Assembly (NCBI GenBank): GCA_021826605.1
Contig: JAKAZF010000050.1
Span: 1-10,110 of the forward strand
DNA from: Planctomycetota bacterium
Lineage (GTDB): Bacteria > Planctomycetota > Phycisphaerae > WQYP01
Direction of reading: 5' to 3'
DNA: 10,110 bases
Shown here: in pieces, positions 5,966 through 10,110 of the stretch
How positions within the stretch are numbered: the first letter of the stretch is position 1
Layout of the letters: the number at the start of each line of letters is the position of its first letter
Notes under the pieces: generated by a model
Seen by the model: only the letters and a program-made list of their open reading frames with translations
Database searches by the model: none
What the model was told of the DNA's origin: nothing
Program-made: the position numbers and the translations under genes

Positions 5966-7591
5966 TTATCGTGCCAATTCTACCGCCCGAATTTCCCGCA
6001 ACACCGTCACCCGAATTTCTCCGGGAAACGTCAGTTCAGATTGCACGCGGTTGGCGATTTCCCGGGCGATCAGACGGGCGCTGGCGTCGTCACACTTTTC
6101 AGGATCGACAATTACACGTACCTCGCGGCCGGCCTGGATGGCAAACGCCTGACGCACCTGCGGGAAACTGGTGGCAATGCCTTCGAGTTCCTGCAGACGT
6201 TTAATATAGCGCTCCACAGATTCACCTCGCGCGCCGGGGCGGGCACCGCTGATGGCGTCCGCCGCCATAATCAGCGGGGTATATACCGTGGTGGAAGGTA
6301 TATCGTTGTGGTGGCCGCCGATGGCGTTCAGCACGGCTTCGGGTTCGTTAAACTTGCGGCAGAATTCCATGCCCAACGCCGGGTGTCCGCCTTCCTGATC
6401 GTGATCCATGGCCTTGCCGATGTCGTGCAGCAGCCCGGCTCGGCGGGCCAGCGTGCCATCCAGTCGCAACTCATCGGCGAGCATCTGGGCAATGTAGGCG
6501 ACTTCCATGGAATGGCGGAGAACATTTTGGCCATAGCTGGTGCGGTAATGCAGGCGTCCGAGCATTTCCACAATGCGGGGGTGCAGATTGGGTATATTGG
6601 CTTCAATGACCGCCTTTTTCCCGACATTGCGGATATTGTTTTCAATTTCCTTCTGCGTTGCCAGGAATATTTCCTCAATACGCGCCGGATGAATGCGTCC
6701 GTCCGCGATGAGTTTTTCCAGGGTCTGCTTGGCGACTTCGCGGCGAATGGGATCAAAACAGTTGACCGTGATAACCCCCGGCGTATCGTCGATAATGACA
6801 TCCACACCCGTCGCCTGTTCAAAAGCGCGAATATTGCGCCCTTCACGCCCGATGATTCGGCCTTTCATATCATCGCTGGGAATGATCACGGATTTGGTGG
6901 TGCCTTCACTGGTGACTTCCGCGGCGTAACGCTGCATGGCCTGGAGCATAATGTTGGTGCTCTTCTGTTTCGCTTCGTCTTTGGCCTGCTCCTCAATTTT
7001 TTCCACCATCACCGCCATGTCGTGGCGCACTTCGCCTTCCACGCGCTTCAGCAGCAATTGCCTGGCGTCTTCAACGGAGAGATTGGTGAGCTGCAGCAGA
7101 ATATCCTTCTGACGGGCCAACGATTCGTCGAGTTGCTTTTCTTTGACTTGAAGTGTCCGATTTCTTTCCTGAATGGATTTTTCAATGGAATCGAGATTTT
7201 TTTCTTTCGTGGCCAGCGTATCAAGCTTCTGATCAAGGGTATCTTCGCGACGCAGGAGTCGCTGTTCGATGTTGCGCATTTCCTCGCGCATGGTGTCGGT
7301 TTCACGTTCAGCCTGCTCACGGAGTTTTAAGGCTGCATCTTTGGCCGTAAGTTGGGCTTCACGCAGGACTTCATCGGACCGGCTTTTGGCGTCGGTAATC
7401 AGACGATCGGCATCAAGTTTGCCGCGGGAAAGCGCCGAGTTTCCGCCGGCCTTTAATACCAGCATCAACCCGATGCATCCCACGATCAAACCGGCGATGG
7501 CCGCCAGTACAATGGCCAGCGTGGGATCAAAACCGGTGGTAGCGGCCAGGGGAAGCGCCGAAACAATTTCGTGCGCGAAATAGTGGGGCAT
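5966..7591 (-). CDS. rny: Ribonuclease Y (membrane-anchored endoribonuclease)
   Basis: RNase Y initiates mRNA decay and processing in many bacteria lacking or supplementing RNase E. With the start chosen here it has 541 residues: a short periplasmic N-terminus, one transmembrane helix (about 24-46), a long charged coiled coil (about 55-225), a KH RNA-binding domain with GRIIGREGRN (244-253), and an HD phosphohydrolase domain with His360, the His389-Asp390 pair and the AADAISGARPGAR segment. The frame is open for 57 further codons upstream, but that part is unlike the family. The ATG at 7589-7591 has GAGGT seven bases before it and puts the membrane helix in the expected place. It leads the rny-recG-DUF58 operon. 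A long non-coding region upstream may regulate it. Confidence 0.96.
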   Translation of the reverse strand: MPHYFAHEIVSALPLAATTGFDPTLAIVLAAIAGLIVGCIGLMLVLKAGGNSALSRGKLDADRLITDAKSRSDEVLREAQLTAKDAALKLREQAERETDTMREEMRNIEQRLLRREDTLDQKLDTLATKEKNLDSIEKSIQERNRTLQVKEKQLDESLARQKDILLQLTNLSVEDARQLLLKRVEGEVRHDMAVMVEKIEEQAKDEAKQKSTNIMLQAMQRYAAEVTSEGTTKSVIIPSDDMKGRIIGREGRNIRAFEQATGVDVIIDDTPGVITVNCFDPIRREVAKQTLEKLIADGRIHPARIEEIFLATQKEIENNIRNVGKKAVIEANIPNLHPRIVEMLGRLHYRTSYGQNVLRHSMEVAYIAQMLADELRLDGTLARRAGLLHDIGKAMDHDQEGGHPALGMEFCRKFNEPEAVLNAIGGHHNDIPSTTVYTPLIMAADAISGARPGARGESVERYIKRLQELEGIATSFPQVRQAFAIQAGREVRVIVDPEKCDDASARLIAREIANRVQSELTFPGEIRVTVLREIRAVELAR

Positions 7592-7632
7592 AGTCAACCT
7601 CTTAAATCTGCGGCCTGTCGAGCGGCCCAAGC

Positions 7633-7650
7633 GGAATGTATGACCATTCC
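7633..7650. repeat. 18-bp inverted repeat close to the rny start
   Basis: GGAATG (7633-7638) and CATTCC (7645-7650) flank a six-base spacer. The repeat lies about 42 bp upstream of the rny ATG, so it may be a leader hairpin or an operator. A TACATT that could serve as a weak -10 overlaps it, but I see no matching -35. Confidence 0.4.
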
Positions 7651-8068
7651 ACCCACGCCTTCCGTAGCCTTTGGATGCACGCGAATCCGATTCCGCACCA
7701 TGCGGACCGAAGGTTGACACAGACTGGGCGATCTTGCGTGAATTCCGCAACCAAGCGGGCACGCAGAGGCCTGCTGCACACGTGTTAGTTTGATGATGGG
7801 CGAAAGTGAGAGTCTTTCCGTCAGACGGGGCAAGACCTTTGGCAGAGCGTCAACAAATCAAGAATTCCACTGCGCGCAAGGGCGGCGTAGCGGCTTATTG
7901 GCCTGTTATCCAACCTCTGAGCATGAAACACCACACCTGGATCACCCAACACCACGGTCCAAAGACCGGAAAGAAGCGATCCAATAGCGGCAGTTAGCCC
8001 GCGAGAGTGGAAATTGCGTCCTGAAAACAACACTTGTTTCACCATTCATCAATCTATATCGACCCGGT

Positions 8069-8109
8069 ATCCCGGATCGTGCTGATAACGGGATTGGAAT
8101 CCCGAATCG
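8069..8109 (-). repeat. Alternating ATCCCG / CGGGAT elements, possible switching hairpins
   Basis: ATCCCGGATCG (8069-8079) and ATCCCGAATCG (8099-8109) are near-identical direct repeats exactly 30 bp apart. Between them CGGGAT (8089-8094) can pair with either copy: with the first over a 14-base loop, or with the second over a 4-base loop. The two pairings exclude each other. Confidence 0.45.
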
Positions 8110-8163
8110 GCATAAAACCAGCCTGCATATCCGCCCCGAGGACTGTTTTATTTCCTCAAATGG

Positions 8164-8182
8164 AAGGTTTCTACGAAACCTT
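8164..8182. repeat. Perfect 8-bp stem-loop in the rny upstream region
   Basis: AAGGTTTC (8164-8171) and GAAACCTT (8175-8182) pair perfectly around a 3-base loop. No T-tract follows on either strand, so it does not look like an intrinsic terminator. Confidence 0.6.
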
Positions 8183-8229
8183 GCAAGCTGTGTCAACCCA
8201 ACGAGCTGCGCTGTTTTTTTTGCGTGATT

Positions 8230-8256
8230 CCACCAACTTCAGCGTGAAGTTGGTGG
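8230..8256. repeat. Perfect 12-bp stem-loop
   Basis: CCACCAACTTCA (8230-8241) and TGAAGTTGGTGG (8245-8256) form a perfect 12-bp stem with a GCG loop. It lies 52 bp past the stop of the 8309-9265 gene. On the minus strand it is followed by AATCACGC and then eight A, and on the plus strand by CATTTCTCC, so neither side has a proper T-tract. It may stabilise an RNA end, or start a transcript from the promoter at 8276-8304. Confidence 0.65.
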
Positions 8257-8275
8257 CATTTCTCCGCTTAAAATG

Positions 8276-8304
8276 ATATTAACGTTTTGTTGAAAATTGG
8301 TCAA
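8276..8304 (-). promoter_or_regulatory. Possible promoter of a leader or small RNA ahead of rny
   Basis: On the minus strand TTGACC (8299-8304, five of six) is followed after 17 bases by TAATAT (8276-8281, four of six). Transcription would begin near 8268, directly before the 12-bp stem-loop, giving a non-coding leader of roughly 675 bases if it continues into rny. The surrounding sequence is AT-rich, so a chance match is possible. Confidence 0.35.
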
Positions 8305-8308
8305 CAGA

Positions 8309-9265
8309 TCATAGAGAAGTCAGCGAGTCGCGCGTCATGCCATGAGCGACTTTTGCCGCGGCCCTGATCCAGTGGTTGGAATCGGTGGTGTAATGGTTCA
8401 GGAAAGCAGCAATGGCATGAGCGCGCGGAGCGTAGGATGTGGCCCATCGGGCAATGCCCAATTCAACCATCGCCTCCATTCGCCAGGATAGGTCCTGGTC
8501 GTGCCGGACAATATTGGCCATGTCACCGGAATTCGGATTCGACACATCAACGATTTTCATCTTGCTGTACCACTGTGCGGCGGCTTTATTGATCGCACCG
8601 ATAAGTTTGGTCGCGGCATCACATTCATATTGATTTTGGGTCGGGCCGGATTTATAGACCATTCGCAGGCCCGCGGCTGCAGACTGCATATCCGATATTC
8701 CACAGGTTCGCACATCGACAAACAGGCCGTGCCGCCAGAGCCGATGGCCAAAAATCAAGAGCGCGGTTAAAGCTTTGGCTGCTGCTTTCGGGGTTTTATC
8801 GCTGATGCAGCCGGCGGCATAGGCACCGGTCATTTGGCCGATGGCGTTCAGACGATCCGCGACAACATCAGACGCTTCAGGCAGCCGCACGCCTTTGGCA
8901 AACAGGAGATATTTTCGCCCCATGGTTTCCGGGGCGGCTTGTTCAACGAGCTTAACAATGGCCTGGATTTTTGGGGACGCGGCAGGGCCGCGCGTTGCCA
9001 TAAGGTCCGCCACCGCATTGTGATCGTTGGATAACGCAATAACCTGTTGATACGCCTGAAGGTAGAGCTTACCCGCTCCTGAACCGGACGCAGCCGGTGT
9101 CAGGCCGCTGATGCTGTAGTCGATTTTAATGGGTGTCATAAACCCATGGGCCAGGGTGCGATATGTTGGTTGGCCCAGGGAGGCAGGTCCTACAAAAATG
9201 TATACCAGCACGCCGGCAATAATAATAAAAATAATGGCAAGGGCGATACCCGTTTTATAATTCAT
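8309..9265 (-). CDS. Single-pass membrane-anchored protein of unknown function
   Basis: I do not recognise this 318-residue protein. It has a short N-terminus (MNYK), one strongly hydrophobic helix at about residues 5-25 (starting TGIALAIIFIIIAGVL), then a large, mainly alpha-helical, Ala-rich part probably outside the cytoplasm. That part contains several Cys (in AAGCISD, RTCGISD and YECDA) and a C-terminal HEAT- or TPR-like stretch. The reading frame extends 26 codons further and touches the stop of the HemQ-like gene (TGATG), but those residues look unlike protein, and no ribosome site precedes them. The ATG at 9263-9265 has CGGGGAA upstream and places the helix at the N-terminus. Probably co-transcribed with the HemQ-like gene; a link to haem is not shown. 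Confidence 0.75.
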   Translation of the reverse strand: MNYKTGIALAIIFIIIAGVLVYIFVGPASLGQPTYRTLAHGFMTPIKIDYSISGLTPAASGSGAGKLYLQAYQQVIALSNDHNAVADLMATRGPAASPKIQAIVKLVEQAAPETMGRKYLLFAKGVRLPEASDVVADRLNAIGQMTGAYAAGCISDKTPKAAAKALTALLIFGHRLWRHGLFVDVRTCGISDMQSAAAGLRMVYKSGPTQNQYECDAATKLIGAINKAAAQWYSKMKIVDVSNPNSGDMANIVRHDQDLSWRMEAMVELGIARWATSYAPRAHAIAAFLNHYTTDSNHWIRAAAKVAHGMTRDSLTSL

Positions 9266-9339
9266 GGAAATTCCCCGATGCTCCGACGGGCCGTGTGACG
9301 GGCTTATTCCGATGATCGATGCAACGCACCGCTGAACCA

Positions 9340-10110
9340 TCACACAGCGGCAATTTGCCGCACGATATGCTCTATCGGCGTTTGCACGCAGGTAAAAATA
9401 GGCGTATCGCGCACCGTGAAGCGGCTGCCTTCGGTTTCCCGCAATTCCTGCACGAGATCCAGGAAATCGCCGGGTTTATCGGTCTCAAACGCGACGACAA
9501 ATTCCTGATCATCCAGGCCGAAACTGTAGGTGGTATTAAGCTTCACCGACGGATAGCGGTTGCCCACCATAATATGTTCATCCATGATGCCCTGCCGGGT
9601 CTGCTTACTTAACAGATACCATTCCCGTGTTTTCACAAATGGATACACGAATATATATTTACGTTTACCGGGAACAATACTGGTGCGCGAGTCATCATGG
9701 GCAGGATCAATTTTATCCACGTAGGTGCTGCGCTTGCTCTGGGCCAGATAGCAGAAGGGCTGAACGAGGTAACCCCCCAGCGGGAGCCGATGAATCGCAG
9801 CGGTGAATTCCTGAACCACGTCAAGATCGTAGCTGATTTTCCAGAACATGATGTCCACATCCGGGCGCGTACCGACACAGCTGTAAGGAATCAGCAGCAT
9901 TTTCTGCTGATCCTGTTTCTGCACCAGCGCAACCAATTCTGCCAGCATCTGGGACTGCTGCGTTTGCGGCAGGCGGCGAAACTCCGGCAACAGTTTATAA
10001 AAGGAAAACGAAACAAATTGCCGCCGCACCGCCGGTTGGCCCGTCGCGGCCGATTGATCCTTCACCGCACTGTGCGCGGACGCGGGCACACCGGGGCGGC
10101 CGCTGGCGGG
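9340..10110 (-). CDS. hemQ: HemQ-like coproheme decarboxylase, chlorite dismutase family (5' end outside window)
   Basis: Members of this family convert coproheme III to haem b by oxidative decarboxylation, using hydrogen peroxide. The visible part covers about 256 codons. Using the GTG at 10087-10089 as residue 1, the core begins near RQFVSFSFYKLLPEFRRLP (23-41). Tyr149 in the VYPF segment matches the catalytic Tyr, and His172 in DEHIMVG matches the proximal haem ligand; the spacing fits after allowing for a short deletion of about four residues. The segment SVKLNTTYSFGLDDQEFVVA (181-200) is family-typical, but the distal Gln known from Firmicute HemQ is not at the aligned place. The frame is open to the window edge and the GTG has no Shine-Dalgarno, so the true start is probably beyond 10110. 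It precedes the membrane protein gene. Confidence 0.85.
   Translation of the reverse strand, partial: PASGRPGVPASAHSAVKDQSAATGQPAVRRQFVSFSFYKLLPEFRRLPQTQQSQMLAELVALVQKQDQQKMLLIPYSCVGTRPDVDIMFWKISYDLDVVQEFTAAIHRLPLGGYLVQPFCYLAQSKRSTYVDKIDPAHDDSRTSIVPGKRKYIFVYPFVKTREWYLLSKQTRQGIMDEHIMVGNRYPSVKLNTTYSFGLDDQEFVVAFETDKPGDFLDLVQELRETEGSRFTVRDTPIFTCVQTPIEHIVRQIAAV

Larger units (their letters stand above)
7592..8308 (-). other. 717-bp non-coding, hairpin-rich region upstream of rny
   Basis: No convincing gene is present. Short open frames exist on both strands but lack Shine-Dalgarno sites and recognisable protein features. The region holds several inverted repeats (7633-7650, 7692-7706, 7812-7836, 7955-7968, 8069-8104, 8164-8182, 8230-8256). 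It has a possible promoter at its distal end (8276-8304) and a consensus TTGACA at 8191-8196, 17 bases from a weak TAGAAA. I looked for tRNA, tmRNA, RNase P and SRP RNA hallmarks and found none. It may be a long 5' leader of rny, a separate small RNA, or decayed sequence. Confidence 0.5.

Noticed and set aside
5927..7330. Long plus-strand open frame of 467 codons opposite rny
   Set aside because: It lies antisense to the fully conserved rny and the recG start. Its composition (rich in Phe, His, Gly, Asn) is that of a shadow frame, and it lacks a ribosome binding site.
7592..7762. 57-codon N-terminal extension of rny
   Set aside because: It would place non-conserved Arg/Gly-rich sequence before the membrane helix, and the ATG at 7591 has a good Shine-Dalgarno and fits the family's architecture.
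7955..7980. GGTCCAAAGACCGGAAAGAAGC, resembling the SRP RNA tip
   Set aside because: The conserved SRP order (GGTCAGG ... GGAAGGAAGCAGCC) is not met and no matching long stem encloses it; the resemblance is only to a CGGTC/GACCG hairpin.
7923..7997. 24-residue basic plus-strand frame (MKHHTWITQHHGPK...)
   Set aside because: The composition is suggestive of a small basic protein, but there is no Shine-Dalgarno, promoter or terminator, and it lies in the hairpin-rich region. Conservation data would be needed.
8085..8110. Possible tRNA T-arm around GGGATTGGAATCCC
   Set aside because: The loop is only 4 bases, lacks the TTCRA pattern, and no acceptor, D or anticodon arms can be built around it.
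8205..8221. T-run of eight on the plus strand as an intrinsic terminator
   Set aside because: No stable stem directly precedes it; the nearest hairpin (8164-8182) is more than 30 bp away.

Overview
The window looks like a chromosomal segment of a Planctomycetota bacterium, possibly of the Phycisphaerae type. This is inferred from the combination of a PEP-CTERM surface or exported protein, a LuxR-type regulator with an SRAEL-type helix-turn-helix C-terminus, RNase Y, a HemQ-like protein and a tiny lysine/serine-rich histone-like gene. No rRNA, tRNA, insertion sequence or CRISPR array is visible. All genes but one lie on the minus strand.

From left to right: tatA (119-427) has its own promoter and a hairpin terminator. 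Upstream of it on the same strand is a LuxR-family regulator (601-1440), transcribed divergently from the only plus-strand gene, a secreted PEP-CTERM protein (1658-2539). The 217-bp divergent region holds near-consensus promoters for both genes and a run of TCGC elements at exact 10-bp steps over the luxR promoter.

Next comes a compact stand-alone unit for a 34-residue Lys/Ser-rich basic protein (2729-2833). It has a sigma70-like promoter, an almost perfect Shine-Dalgarno and a clean intrinsic terminator. Upstream of it on the minus strand is a tight operon, rny - recG - DUF58 (7591 down to 2959), with 13-bp and 9-bp gaps. It encodes the membrane-anchored mRNA endonuclease RNase Y, the fork-reversal helicase RecG and a DUF58/von Willebrand A protein.

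About 717 bp upstream of rny (7592-8308) has no convincing gene. It carries several hairpins, including a 12-bp perfect stem, an 8-bp perfect stem and a set of mutually exclusive ATCCCG/CGGGAT pairings, plus a possible promoter at its far end. It could be a long regulatory leader of rny or an unrecognised small RNA. At the right edge a HemQ-like (chlorite-dismutase family) gene runs out of the window and is followed by a single-pass membrane protein of unknown function (8309-9265).

Functionally the window mixes housekeeping (protein export, RNA decay, DNA repair, haem synthesis) with envelope or surface functions (PEP-CTERM protein, unknown anchored protein). The most unusual items are the 34-aa gene with signals for strong expression, the structured non-coding block ahead of rny, and the phased elements between luxR and the PEP-CTERM gene.
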